A stretch of 64,000 nucleotides of DNA, taken from assembly GCF_000159995.1 (NCBI RefSeq), contig NZ_GG700642.1, positions 1,134,242-1,198,241 of the forward strand. Reading direction: 5' to 3'. Made by a program: the position numbers and the translations under genes. Each line of letters starts with the position of its first letter. Within the stretch, counting starts at the first letter, position 1. Shown one piece after another: positions 44,477-54,751 of the stretch. The notes under the pieces are model-generated. The model was not told the DNA's origin. It did not search any database and saw only the letters and a list, made by a program, of their open reading frames with translations. The stretch is from Alloprevotella tannerae ATCC 51259. GTDB lineage: Bacteria > Bacteroidota > Bacteroidia > Bacteroidales > Bacteroidaceae.

Positions 44477-47400
44477 ATGGAAAAACGCCGTATCGCAAAG
44501 CGCATTATGCGCATTTTCGCTTGGATAGTCTTGACGCCCATTGCGTTATTTCTACTCTTAGCCATCCTGATCTACATTCCGCCCGTCCAGCAATTTGCCG
44601 TAGACAGAGCGGCGCAATACCTTACGAAAAAAACGGGCGTGCGGTTTAACGTAGAGTCTGTGCGTCTGGCCTTTCCTTTAGACTTAGCCATTCACAACGT
44701 GACGGCCGTAGAGCACAACGATACCCTACTGGCCGCGGGTTCGCTACGCCTCAACGTGGCGCTGCTTCCGCTCTTCGACGGGCGGGCCGAAGTGGACGGC
44801 ATAGCCTTATATCGTGCGCAAGTAGATACGAGAAACTATATCGGCGGCGCACACGTCGCGGGCCGAATCGGGGCATTGCAGGCTTCGGCCAAGGAGATCG
44901 ACTGGGTGAAGCGGAAAGTCATCGTAGACTATGCCGACTTACGCAAGTCTGATGTCGTCGTTTGCCTCTCAGATACGGCGATGGACGACACGACGAAAGT
45001 CAAAGCGCAATGGGAAGTGAGCGTGGGTCGCGCCACGCTGCGACAGACGAAAGCGAAAGTGGCACTAATGGCCGCCCTACCCCAAGCTCGAAAGGGTAAA
45101 GGCAGTTTGCTTGAGCGCCTACCGGCCACTTATCAGCCCAAACAAATGTGGTTGGCAGCGGATATTGCACAGGCAGCATTAAAGGGCGGCACTTTCAACA
45201 TGAAAACCGGCCGTTATGCCCTTCGCTCCTTTGGCGTAGAAAAAAGTAAATTGGCCTATCTGAACCAAGCGCCGGACGGCGTGTGGACGCGCAACCGACA
45301 ATATCGCCCCATACCTGCGGCGAAAGAACGCTCACTGCGCGATTCGATACGCGGCGCCTACACTTATCAAGACAATATCAAAGGTTTGCAAGCGTGGCAG
45401 CCCTTTGCGGCTTTCCCAAAGGGAGGCGGCGCAAGCGATATGGCGACTTGGCTGCGCAAAGGCAAGCCCTTGGACCCGAACGATATAGCCTTGCAGGACG
45501 TATTCCTGCAAATCGACACGCTGACTTACACCGAAAACGTATTGAACGCCAACGTAGCCCACGCGGCCTTTGTCGAGAAGTGCGGTTTGCAAGTGAAGCG
45601 CATCAGCGGGCCGATCTATATGGATCAGCAACGCCTCATTTTGCCCAACATGGCCCTGCATACGGCGCATTCTAAAGTATCTATTGGTCTGCGTTTCCCA
45701 TTGTCGACCTTCGATCCCGATAGTCGGACGAAGATGACGCTGCACTGCGATGCCCAACTGGGGTGGCAGGACGTAAAGAACTTGGGACGAAGCTACGTGC
45801 CGCGCGACTTGCTGCGCGTCTATCCAAAAACGACGCTTCGCATAAAGGGCGATTTTAGTGGGAATCTGCGGCGTTTTGCTTTCGGAAATACGACGTTGGA
45901 ACTGCCGGGCTTGATCCGCTTGCAAGCAAACGGTACTTTACTGAACGTGGCATCAACGCAACGCAGCGGGGCGATTAACATCCGCTCGCTGACAACGGGC
46001 GCCGGACTGCCGCGCTTGTACAAACAGCTCGCGCCTTCGGCTGCCGGCAGCGTAAAATTGCCCAACAGAATGCAGGCTTCGGGACGCGTCAACTTCAAGG
46101 GGGATAATTATGGGTTTGATCTGCGACTGGCGGTAGGGCAAGGGCGACTGTCGGCAAAAGGCAAGATAGATTTGCGTGCACAAAGTTATACGGCCGACCT
46201 GCAAGCTCAACGCTTCCCGCTGAAAGTCTTCCTGCCGACGATGGGATTAAATGATTTCTCGGGACACATCGTAGCAAAAGGAAATGGATATGATTTGATC
46301 TCGGGCAAGGCTCAACTGAAAGCTGACGTAAGCATCAACCGGTTCGCCTATGGCGGCTACGACTTGAGCGGACTCCGCTTCCAAACTTTGCTAAAAGGAC
46401 ACAAGGCGCTCTTTGAAGCAGCCATAAACAACGAGATTGTCAAAGGTGATGTGAAGGCAGAGCTTATGTTGGAACGCTTAATCAGTATTAAGGCGGATGC
46501 AAACATAGAGCAGGCGGATCTGCGCCGCTTGAACGTGACGACTGATACGCTCTCGGCGGGCGGGCAACTGCACTTATACGCATCAACTGACCGCCAATTT
46601 AAGCGGATTTCAGCCAATGGCATCGCGGATCACCTGTTTGCGGTCTCTCCATCGCGAGGTTTCTCGACGGATGATATACACTTCAACTTCAAAACGGGTA
46701 CTGACTCGACGATGTTCAGGATCAATAGTGGCGACCTGCGGTTGCTGCTGGCGACGAAAGGCGACATCAATCGCCTCACACCGCGTCTGGCGCGACTGGG
46801 CACGCTACTGACAAAGCAGATAGCCGATCAAAAATTGGACCAAGAGGCTCTTAAGCGCGAATTGCCCGTAATGGATCTGCACTTAGAAGCAGGGCAGAGT
46901 AACCCGATTGGGAACTTCCTGCATTTTAATGGCTATACATATAATAAAATATACGTCGATCTGCACGCGAATCCGACGGCGGGCGTCTACGGAACGGCAT
47001 CTGTAGGGCGCTTAAGCAACGGGGGACTGCTCTTAGATACGATTTACGCAAACCTTAGTCAGGACACGACGGGCGTACGTATGGAGGCATTTGTGAAAAA
47101 CTATACGAAGCGCAATCCGAATAAGTTTGAAATACGTGCGCAGGGCTACTTGCTCTCGTCAGGGGCGGGATTGATGGCGCAATTCTACGACAACGATGGC
47201 GAAAAGGGCATCGATCTGGGACTAAAAGCCGACTTGGTCGAAAACGGACTGAAGATTATGATCTCGCCGGAACATCCGGTGCTGGCTTATCGCAACTTTA
47301 CGGTCAATAAAGACAACTATATTTTCTTCGGAAATCAGAAGGAAATTCGCGCTAACGTGGACTTGCTGGCGGACGATGGGACAGGCGTGAAGCTATACAG

Positions 47401-49324
47401 TGCTCCGGGCGATTCGATTAACGACATTGCACTCTCGATTAACAACTTAAACCTCGGAGAACTGTCGACGGTCTTGCCGTATCTGCCAACTATGGGCGGA
47501 AAACTCTCGGGTGATATTCATATTTTGGATAATCATAAGACGTATAGTGCGATGGCCTCGCTCCAAACGAGCAATTTCACATACGCCGGTACGCCTCTCG
47601 GGTCGCTGGGGGCGGAGTTGATGTATCTGCCAAAGGAGAAAGGAGAGCATTATGTGGAGGCTTACGTCTCTACCAACGATGCTGAAATGTTGTCGGCCAA
47701 AGGTACGTATGCAGAAACGGAAGGCGGTAGTTTTGACGGAACCGCTACGTTGGAGGGATTCCCGCTACTCTTCTTCAATTCTTTCCTCGACGGGACGGAA
47801 ATTGCACTGCGCGGAAAGGCCAATGGGTCTGTGGAAATCAAAGGCCCGCTGACGCGGCCTGCAATTAACGGCAGTTTGACGCCCGATTCGGCACATATCG
47901 CTTCGGAAGTGTATGGGTTTGATTTCAAACCGGAACAACAGCCGATCCAAATTGTGAACTCCAAGATCACATTTGCGAATTACCAACTCCTATCGACGGG
48001 CGAAGCGCCGCTTGTCTTGAACGGCAACGTGGATATGACCAACCTCTCGAAGGTATATCTGAACTTGGGACTCAAGACGGAGAACTTCGAACTCATCAAT
48101 ACGCGCCGCAAAACTAAGTCTTTGCTCTTCGGAAAGGTCTTCTCTGACATCAATTGCACCATCAAAGGACCGGTCGACGGCTTATCTGTGCGCGGCGATC
48201 TACGTATTTTAGACAAAACGGATCTTACATACATTCTGCGCGATTCTCCGTTGACGGCAAGCAATAGCTTAGACGGACTCGTGGAGTTTGTAGACTTTAG
48301 CGATACAACTAAAGCCGAAGCCGCTACAACGCCGGACTACGGCGTCAATATGGTGCTCGGCATAAACATAGCTGAAGATGCGAACTTCCATTGTCTGCTT
48401 TCGGAAGACGGGCAAAGCTATGCCGACCTCCAAGGTGGAGGCTCGCTCACTTTCCGCTATACTCCGTCGGGCGAAATGCGCTTAGTGGGTAAGTTGACGG
48501 CAAAAGATGGGAAAATCAAATACGAATTGCCCGTCATTCCGTTGCGCACATTCGATCTAAAAGAGGGAAGTACGATCACATTCACGGGAGATCCAACAAA
48601 TCCCACCTTAGATATAATAGCCACAGAGCGGATGAAGACGTTCGTTAGTTCGGATGAGCAACGCCGCGCCGTAGTCTTCGACGTCGGACTCAAGCTTACG
48701 AAGCCCCTTGATCAAATGGGCTTGGAATTTACGATTGAAGCGCCCGAAGATTTGGCTGTTCAAAACACGCTGGCATCAATGAGTAAGGAGCAAAGAAGCA
48801 AGGCCGCGGTGGCGATGATGGCAACCGGTATGTTCATAGCCGACAACGCCTCCGCCGGTTCTGGTTTCAAGGCCAACAATGCATTGAATGCTTTCTTGCA
48901 GAATGAGATTCAAAGCATCGCCGGCAAAGCTTTGAAGACCGTAGACATTAGTTTGGGAGTAGAAACCGGCACTTCGTCGGTCGGAACTGTCACAACCGAC
49001 TACTCTTTCCAGTTCGCGAAGCGCTTTTGGAACGATCGCATCAGCGTTATCATCGGCGGCCGCGTCAGCGCGGGAAAAGAAGCCGACAACAGCGCTGAAA
49101 GTATCATCAACAATGTCAGCATAGAATACAAAATCAACCCGGGCGCCACCCGCTATGCCCGCATTTTCTACGAGCGCGACACAACAGATCCGCTCGAAGG
49201 CTTACTCACGAAAACCGGCATCGGTTACTCTGTGCGCAAAAAGACGGATCGCTTCGGCGACTTGTTCATCTTTTGGAGGAAAAAGTCCAAGGATCAACAG
49301 CCGACATCGAAGAAGAAGCAATAA
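44477..49324 (+). CDS. tamB: TamB-like translocation and assembly module protein
   Basis: 1615 residues from ATG 44477 (MEKRRIAKRIMRIFAWIVLT); an open extension of 52 residues upstream overlaps the promoter and repeats and is rejected. One N-terminal membrane helix (about 10-35), an AsmA-like start (LTKKTGVRFNVESVRLAFPL), a very long beta-helical middle, and the C-terminal DUF490/TamB domain (about 1150-1580; EFTIEAPEDLAVQNTLASMS, VDISLGVETGT, ITVIIGGRVSAG-like end). It spans the periplasm and works with the BamA-family partner encoded 22 nt downstream in outer-membrane protein insertion or lipid transport. Confidence 0.9.
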   Translation: MEKRRIAKRIMRIFAWIVLTPIALFLLLAILIYIPPVQQFAVDRAAQYLTKKTGVRFNVESVRLAFPLDLAIHNVTAVEHNDTLLAAGSLRLNVALLPLFDGRAEVDGIALYRAQVDTRNYIGGAHVAGRIGALQASAKEIDWVKRKVIVDYADLRKSDVVVCLSDTAMDDTTKVKAQWEVSVGRATLRQTKAKVALMAALPQARKGKGSLLERLPATYQPKQMWLAADIAQAALKGGTFNMKTGRYALRSFGVEKSKLAYLNQAPDGVWTRNRQYRPIPAAKERSLRDSIRGAYTYQDNIKGLQAWQPFAAFPKGGGASDMATWLRKGKPLDPNDIALQDVFLQIDTLTYTENVLNANVAHAAFVEKCGLQVKRISGPIYMDQQRLILPNMALHTAHSKVSIGLRFPLSTFDPDSRTKMTLHCDAQLGWQDVKNLGRSYVPRDLLRVYPKTTLRIKGDFSGNLRRFAFGNTTLELPGLIRLQANGTLLNVASTQRSGAINIRSLTTGAGLPRLYKQLAPSAAGSVKLPNRMQASGRVNFKGDNYGFDLRLAVGQGRLSAKGKIDLRAQSYTADLQAQRFPLKVFLPTMGLNDFSGHIVAKGNGYDLISGKAQLKADVSINRFAYGGYDLSGLRFQTLLKGHKALFEAAINNEIVKGDVKAELMLERLISIKADANIEQADLRRLNVTTDTLSAGGQLHLYASTDRQFKRISANGIADHLFAVSPSRGFSTDDIHFNFKTGTDSTMFRINSGDLRLLLATKGDINRLTPRLARLGTLLTKQIADQKLDQEALKRELPVMDLHLEAGQSNPIGNFLHFNGYTYNKIYVDLHANPTAGVYGTASVGRLSNGGLLLDTIYANLSQDTTGVRMEAFVKNYTKRNPNKFEIRAQGYLLSSGAGLMAQFYDNDGEKGIDLGLKADLVENGLKIMISPEHPVLAYRNFTVNKDNYIFFGNQKEIRANVDLLADDGTGVKLYSAPGDSINDIALSINNLNLGELSTVLPYLPTMGGKLSGDIHILDNHKTYSAMASLQTSNFTYAGTPLGSLGAELMYLPKEKGEHYVEAYVSTNDAEMLSAKGTYAETEGGSFDGTATLEGFPLLFFNSFLDGTEIALRGKANGSVEIKGPLTRPAINGSLTPDSAHIASEVYGFDFKPEQQPIQIVNSKITFANYQLLSTGEAPLVLNGNVDMTNLSKVYLNLGLKTENFELINTRRKTKSLLFGKVFSDINCTIKGPVDGLSVRGDLRILDKTDLTYILRDSPLTASNSLDGLVEFVDFSDTTKAEAATTPDYGVNMVLGINIAEDANFHCLLSEDGQSYADLQGGGSLTFRYTPSGEMRLVGKLTAKDGKIKYELPVIPLRTFDLKEGSTITFTGDPTNPTLDIIATERMKTFVSSDEQRRAVVFDVGLKLTKPLDQMGLEFTIEAPEDLAVQNTLASMSKEQRSKAAVAMMATGMFIADNASAGSGFKANNALNAFLQNEIQSIAGKALKTVDISLGVETGTSSVGTVTTDYSFQFAKRFWNDRISVIIGGRVSAGKEADNSAESIINNVSIEYKINPGATRYARIFYERDTTDPLEGLLTKTGIGYSVRKKTDRFGDLFIFWRKKSKDQQPTSKKKQ

Positions 49325-49346
49325 CTGACAAAGTTTATAACGACTT

Positions 49347-51836
49347 ATGGCTTTTAAGCACCTATTATTTCCCATCCTGCTCCTCCTTTTGGCCTGTTCC
49401 TGCTCCACGACGAGCCAACTGCCCGAAGGCGAACAGCTCTATACCGGCATCAAGAAAACCACTTACACGCAAGAGCCCGCAAAACCGTCCAAGGTAAGGC
49501 GAGATTCCGTCGGCGTCATCACGACGATCTCCGACGCCGTCAATGCTATCGACGACGCACTCTCAGGCAAGGGCGGTTTAGGCGCACTTTCAAACCTTAA
49601 GCAATCAGATTCAGCACAAGCAGAAGCTGCTCGCGCAGCCGCCAAAGCTGCATCGCACAAACAAGAAGTCACGAAAGCCGCCTTAGAGACAGCCAAGGAA
49701 GAGGTCGAAGCCGTGTTGGCTTATCCGCCCAACAATGCCCTGTTTGGTTCCTCTTATCATAGCTCGCCTTTGCAACTGGGTTTGTGGGCCTACAACGCCT
49801 TTGTGAAGTCGGAGACCAAGCTGGGTAAATGGATGTTTAAGAGTTTCGCCACGACGCCCGTACTTATCACGAGCGTTAGTCCGGATATACGCGCCAAAGT
49901 GGCGCAAAACACGCTGCGCAATTATGGTTTTTTCAGCGGCAAGGTCAATTATGAAATCCGTCCGGAGAAGAATCCAAAGAAAGCGAAAGTGGCTTACGCC
50001 GTACAAGTTGGCCCTTTGTCGCTGCTCGACTCCATTACTTATCTTTCTTTTCCGCCCGCACAGGACAGTTTGCTGCAAGCGACGCACAACAAACGCCTAC
50101 TCCGCAGCGGAGATGCTTTTTCCGCTGTTCGACTGACTGACGAACAAGCGCGCATCAGCAAACTCTTTCGCAATGCGGGCTATTACTATTGGCAGGACAA
50201 CTACACGACGTTTCAGGCCGACACACTGGCACGCCGCCAACTCGTACAACTACACGTGCAGCCCTCGCCGGCGATTAACAAGAGAGCACTTCGGCCGTGG
50301 AAAATTGGCGAAACGCACATCACCGTGAGGCGTTACGATTCAGAAATACTCGAAAGGACAAAGTCAAAGCGCTTCTTCACGTTCAATTATTCCGGCAAAC
50401 GCGTCCCCTTGCGCTCATCTATGTGGCGACAGGCCGTAACTCACAAACACGGCGAACTATATCGCTACGACGACCAGCGAAGTACGCTTGAGAAGCTCAA
50501 CAACATCGGCGTGTTCCGTCTGTTAGACGTAGAATATATCCCGCAAGACACGACCGATCTTTGCGATTCGCTCGACCTTTATGTAACCGCTGTGCTCGAC
50601 AAACCTTATGATTCAAACTTCGAGATGAATGCTACGCTCAAGAGCAACCAGCAGATAGGTCCGGGAATGAGTTATGAACTGAGCAAGAACAATGCTTTTC
50701 GCGGCGGCGAACGCATTTCGTTCAAAATATTTGGCTCTTACGAATGGCAACTTCGCACCGGGACGGAACGAAACAGTTCTTTTCTCGATTCTTATGAGCT
50801 CGGCTCGCAACTGGCCTTCCATTTTCCGCGCATCTTCTTCCCCGTCATCTCCAAGAAGCGCCTGCGCTTCCCTGCCGAAACGACCTTTGCGTTCGATACG
50901 GATTGGAAAAAGCGCACCAGCTTCTTCACTTTGATCAACGCCGGCATCAGTGCCAAATATGCTTGGCACAAAAAGCAGAACGCCCTGCACGAACTCGTCC
51001 CGCTAAGCATTGATTTCAACAAAGTATTATCCTCTTCCCACGCCTACGACTCGATTCTCGCGGCCAATCCGGCTTTAGCCGTATCTATGCGCAACCAGTT
51101 TGTGCCGGCTATGTCTTATCTCTTCACTTATAGTTCGGCGGCTCACCACCGCAATCCCGTAATGGTGCAAGTCTTGGCCAAGCAAGCCGGCAACCTCACG
51201 TCAGCTCTCTACGCCTTAGCGCGCAAACCGTTTAACCAACGCGACAAGAAGATGTTTGGCTCTCCCTTTGCGCAATTTCTAAAAGCTACGGCAGAGCTAC
51301 ATTATACGTATAAAATCAACAGTTCGCTCAAATTGGCCACGCGCCTCTACGGCGGCATCCTCTACGCTTACGGCAACAGCACGCGCGCACCTTATTCCGA
51401 ACAGTTTTATGCCGGTGGCGCCAACAGCGTCCGCGGTTTTGCGGTCCGCAGCATCGGGCCGGGCACATACAAGGCCGACAATTCAAAATATGCTTACATA
51501 GAACAGACGGGCGACGTCAAACTGGAAGCCAACGCCGAACTGCGGGCGCACCTCTTCGGCAGTCTTTACGGCGCGCTCTTCTTAGATGCCGGCAACGTGT
51601 GGCTGCTCCACAAAGACCCGCAGCGGCCGGGCGGCGAATTCAACTTGCGCAACTTCAAGCAGATCGCCGTAGGCACAGGCTTAGGCTTGCGTTACGACTT
51701 AAGCTACTTGGTGCTCCGTTTCGACCTCGGCGTCGGACTCCACGCGCCCTATGCTACGAGCAAGTCGGGCTTTTACAACATCGACAAGTTTCGTAACAGC
51801 CTCGTCTTCCACTTTGCCATCGGTTATCCTTTCTAA
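49347..51836 (+). CDS. tamL: TamL/TamA-like BamA-superfamily outer-membrane lipoprotein
   Basis: 829 residues. A lipoprotein signal peptide (MAFKHLLFPILLLLLACSCS; lipobox LLAC) replaces the ordinary signal of enteric TamA, as in the Bacteroidetes TamL type. An Ala-rich helical insert (about 55-120) precedes POTRA-like domains, then a 16-strand barrel with YAGGANSVRGFAVRSIGPG (the VRGF-type lid loop) and a C-terminal NSLVFHFAIGYPF ending in Phe. Forms the outer-membrane half of the TAM system with TamB. Tightly linked operon. Confidence 0.88.
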   Translation: MAFKHLLFPILLLLLACSCSTTSQLPEGEQLYTGIKKTTYTQEPAKPSKVRRDSVGVITTISDAVNAIDDALSGKGGLGALSNLKQSDSAQAEAARAAAKAASHKQEVTKAALETAKEEVEAVLAYPPNNALFGSSYHSSPLQLGLWAYNAFVKSETKLGKWMFKSFATTPVLITSVSPDIRAKVAQNTLRNYGFFSGKVNYEIRPEKNPKKAKVAYAVQVGPLSLLDSITYLSFPPAQDSLLQATHNKRLLRSGDAFSAVRLTDEQARISKLFRNAGYYYWQDNYTTFQADTLARRQLVQLHVQPSPAINKRALRPWKIGETHITVRRYDSEILERTKSKRFFTFNYSGKRVPLRSSMWRQAVTHKHGELYRYDDQRSTLEKLNNIGVFRLLDVEYIPQDTTDLCDSLDLYVTAVLDKPYDSNFEMNATLKSNQQIGPGMSYELSKNNAFRGGERISFKIFGSYEWQLRTGTERNSSFLDSYELGSQLAFHFPRIFFPVISKKRLRFPAETTFAFDTDWKKRTSFFTLINAGISAKYAWHKKQNALHELVPLSIDFNKVLSSSHAYDSILAANPALAVSMRNQFVPAMSYLFTYSSAAHHRNPVMVQVLAKQAGNLTSALYALARKPFNQRDKKMFGSPFAQFLKATAELHYTYKINSSLKLATRLYGGILYAYGNSTRAPYSEQFYAGGANSVRGFAVRSIGPGTYKADNSKYAYIEQTGDVKLEANAELRAHLFGSLYGALFLDAGNVWLLHKDPQRPGGEFNLRNFKQIAVGTGLGLRYDLSYLVLRFDLGVGLHAPYATSKSGFYNIDKFRNSLVFHFAIGYPF

Positions 51837-51930
51837 TCCTGATAACCTGACACCCCCTTTTCAAAAAACAAACGCGCATCCACCGAGCCTTTTCAGCGCT
51901 GCGGAGGATGCGCCGTGCTGCTTCTGCTTT

Positions 51931-52014
51931 CGTTTGCTCCCGGCAAACAATCGTTTGGTGCCGCCAAACCATAGTTTGGTGCCGGCAAACCATAGTTTGC
52001 TCCCACCAAACAAT
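51931..52014 (+). repeat. 21-bp intergenic array, family R21, locus 3 (four units)
   Basis: Units 51931-51951, 51952-51972, 51973-51993, 51994-52014. All four start [CA]GTTTG and end CAAAC[CA]AT, with the middle GnYCC[GC][GC] or similar. It is the cleanest copy of the family. Region 52015-52326 contains no gene or clear promoter. Confidence 0.88.
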
Positions 52015-52326
52015 CACAAGGTCAAACCTCGACAAACAGAAAGCCCCTCGCCGCCTGCCGAAAATCAAGCACACCCCGCCACATTCTCACGCTCCGAATG
52101 CAAAATCCTATCCCTCTCACTCAACCATCACCGGTAAGCCTTGCAAATCTGCGGTTTGAGGGAAAAAGATTAGGAAGAACTTAGCCACTCACGTGCTTTT
52201 TTTCCTTAAATTCGCAGCGTCTATCGTCTATAGCGAAACAGAAAGACTCTCCGACGGCCTCTCCGCGATGCCGTAGAGCCTCTTGACAAACACTTTTTTA
52301 ATTAACTTTCAATACAACCCAAGACT

Positions 52327-54432
52327 ATGAAAAAGTTACTCTTTTCTCTCCTCGCCCTCTTGGCACTAACGGCCCAAGCAGATGGAGGGATGTGGTTTCT
52401 CAAACTGATGGAGCAGCAGCATTTGGCCGACTCGCTGAAAAAAGCCGGACTAAAGATGCCGCTGGATCAATTGTACAACGAAAACGGCCCTTCGCTGCGA
52501 GATGCAATCGGCCAGTTTGGGCGCGGCTGCACGGGCGAAGTGATCTCGCCCGACGGACTTGTGCTTACCAATAACCATTGCGGTTACTCCTATGTGCACG
52601 GTATCAGCACAACGCAACGCAATTATCTGCGCGATGGCTATTATGCGAAAAGCCGCGCCGAAGAATTGCCGGTCAAAGACCTGACATTTACGTTCATCAT
52701 CGCGATCGAGGACGTCACGGAAGCCGTCGAAGCAGCGGCCAAAGCCGCCGGCGCCGACACTTACACGATGCAGAGCCAAGGCTTCTTGAGGCCCTTCGGC
52801 GAAAAGATGTTCAAAGCATCTAAATATAGCAAGATGCCTGGTGCACGCGGAAGCGTAGTAGCTTTCTTTAGCGCTAACCGCTTCTATTTCTTTGTCGAAC
52901 AGACGTATAAAGATGTACGCCTCGTGGTCAATCCGCCACTGAATATCGCGCAGTTTGGCGGTAATCAAGACAACTGGGTCTATCCGCGCCACAACCCCGA
53001 CTTTGCCATCTTCCGCATCTACGCTGACAAAAAAGGACAGCCGGCTGCTTACAGCGCAAAGAACGTTCCGCTGAAGCGCGAGACGTATTTACCCATCTCA
53101 CTCAAAGGCATTAACGAGGGCGATTACACGATGGTTATGGGATTTCCGGGCCACACGCAGCGCTTCTTGACCAGCGATGCTTTGGCCCACTTTATGAGCG
53201 ATATGTATCGCCCCATCGTCGAAGCCGGCCGCGTCGAATTGGCCTTCAACGCTACGGAAATGGCGCGCAGCGAAGCTGAAAAGCTCGCGTTGCAAGACGA
53301 AGATATGAGCTTGAACAACCTCGTCAAAAACTATGGCGGCGCCATCGAATCTGTGCGCAAGAATAAGCTCGTAGAAACGCTACGTAAGGAAGAAAAAGCT
53401 TTTCAGGCTTTCGCAGAAAAGAGTGGCAATCCGGCTTACAAGACCGTGGTTGGCGACATCGCCAAACTTGCGCAAGCGTATGGCGATAGCGTGCACGACG
53501 CAACCTTGATTACGCGCACGATTACTACAGCGGGCATCTTCGTTCACCCGCTCGACGCTGCCAATTTCCTACGCTTGATGCGCACGGGCAAACCGGAAGA
53601 CGTTGCAGCTGCTGCAGAACGCTTGCGCGCCGCACTCTACATTATGCCGACCAAGTCGAACTTCGCGCAAGACAAACGCCGCTACGCAGCCTTAGCCCCC
53701 GTATGGGAGAAAAACTGCCGCTTGCAAAGCTCAAAAGCCTTGAAAGTGCCCACGGCTGAAGAGGTCTATGAAAAATCTATTTTCCGTTCACGCGCAGCAT
53801 TGGAAGAATTCCTCCAACATCCCGACACGACGGCCTTCTTGAATGATCCTATTTATCGAATTATGCTGAAGACTTACGTCCCCTTGGCACGTGCTACCGG
53901 CAATGCCAACCGCCGATTGATCGATTTGCAACGCACTTACGTGAAAGGCTTGTTGGAAATGACCAATTTCTCAAAAGCGCCCGACGCCAACTCTACGCAG
54001 CGCCTCACGTATGGACACATCGCCAATATGCAGCCGCGCAATGCGGTCAGCTACGATTGGTGTACGACGCTCGAAGGAATGTTTGAAAAAGAAAATCCGA
54101 ACGATAGCGATTACGTAGTCAACGAACGGATGCGCGAACTCTATGAGGCGAAAGATTTTGGCCAATATGCGCGCCCGGATGGCAAGCTTCAGACGTGTTT
54201 CATCTCAAACAACGACATCACGGGCGGCAACTCCGGTTCGGCTGTGTTGAACGATCGCGGCGAAATCATAGGTTTGGCCTTCGACGGCAACATCGAAAGT
54301 TTGATGAGCGACTTCCGTTATGATCCGAAACTGCAACGCTGTATCTCTGCCGACATTCGTTATGTCCTCTGGGTCGCAGATAAAGTCGGCGGTTCAAGCT
54401 ATATTTTGAAAGAATTGAAACTGATCAAATAA
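52327..54432 (+). CDS. dpp7: S46 family dipeptidyl-peptidase, DPP7 type
   Basis: 701 residues with a signal peptide (MKKLLFSLLALLALTAQADG). Chymotrypsin-like catalytic residues: His84 in TNNHCGYSYVHGIST and Ser636 in ITGGNSGSAVLND. Eighteen residues after the serine is Gly654 (LAFDGN); in this family Gly here marks DPP7 (hydrophobic P1), whereas Arg marks the acidic-residue enzyme DPP11. Periplasmic removal of N-terminal dipeptides from peptides used as carbon and energy source by asaccharolytic or peptide-using Bacteroidales. Single-gene unit with a strong downstream hairpin. Confidence 0.92.
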   Translation: MKKLLFSLLALLALTAQADGGMWFLKLMEQQHLADSLKKAGLKMPLDQLYNENGPSLRDAIGQFGRGCTGEVISPDGLVLTNNHCGYSYVHGISTTQRNYLRDGYYAKSRAEELPVKDLTFTFIIAIEDVTEAVEAAAKAAGADTYTMQSQGFLRPFGEKMFKASKYSKMPGARGSVVAFFSANRFYFFVEQTYKDVRLVVNPPLNIAQFGGNQDNWVYPRHNPDFAIFRIYADKKGQPAAYSAKNVPLKRETYLPISLKGINEGDYTMVMGFPGHTQRFLTSDALAHFMSDMYRPIVEAGRVELAFNATEMARSEAEKLALQDEDMSLNNLVKNYGGAIESVRKNKLVETLRKEEKAFQAFAEKSGNPAYKTVVGDIAKLAQAYGDSVHDATLITRTITTAGIFVHPLDAANFLRLMRTGKPEDVAAAAERLRAALYIMPTKSNFAQDKRRYAALAPVWEKNCRLQSSKALKVPTAEEVYEKSIFRSRAALEEFLQHPDTTAFLNDPIYRIMLKTYVPLARATGNANRRLIDLQRTYVKGLLEMTNFSKAPDANSTQRLTYGHIANMQPRNAVSYDWCTTLEGMFEKENPNDSDYVVNERMRELYEAKDFGQYARPDGKLQTCFISNNDITGGNSGSAVLNDRGEIIGLAFDGNIESLMSDFRYDPKLQRCISADIRYVLWVADKVGGSSYILKELKLIK

Positions 54433-54475
54433 GCGCCCAACGCGCCTGAGCGAAATACACATTATTATATATAGC

Positions 54476-54520
54476 ATTATAGCTGTCTGCAAAACATTTG
54501 CAGACAGCTATAATTTTAAT
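54476..54520 (+). terminator. Terminator after the DPP7 gene
   Basis: ATTATAGCTGTCTGCAAA (54476-54493) pairs with TTTGCAGACAGCTATAAT (54497-54514), loop of 3-4 nt, followed by TTTAAT. Very stable 18-bp stem. Confidence 0.85.
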
Positions 54521-54681
54521 CCTACGGGCCGACCCCTAAAATCGATGTTCGCACAAAAGAAGGTCTATATTTAATTATTGCTCTCCGATAAAGATAAAGC
54601 TTAGCCGAATGCAGCAGGACTATCGCCTCTGATTTTTAAGCGTATAACACGTTTTACAAAGCATCTTTTTCGCGATTAATG

Positions 54682-54713
54682 TTTGCCGGTTTCAATAAAA
54701 GGTCTTAACTTTG
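54682..54713 (+). promoter_or_regulatory. Promoter of the fimbrillin locus
   Basis: TTTG 54682-54685, 20 nt, TAACTTTG 54706-54713, a consensus promoter. It starts a leader of about 330 nt that contains a short ORF, dinucleotide repeats and a terminator-like hairpin before the next gene. Confidence 0.75.
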
Positions 54714-54751
54714 CCTCCGATTACGCCGCTTGGCGGGTGAGCGTGAAGGTG

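Noticed and set aside
52019-52326. Search for a promoter of the DPP7 gene
   Set aside because: No TAnnTTTG box with an acceptable -33 partner could be found, so none is reported.
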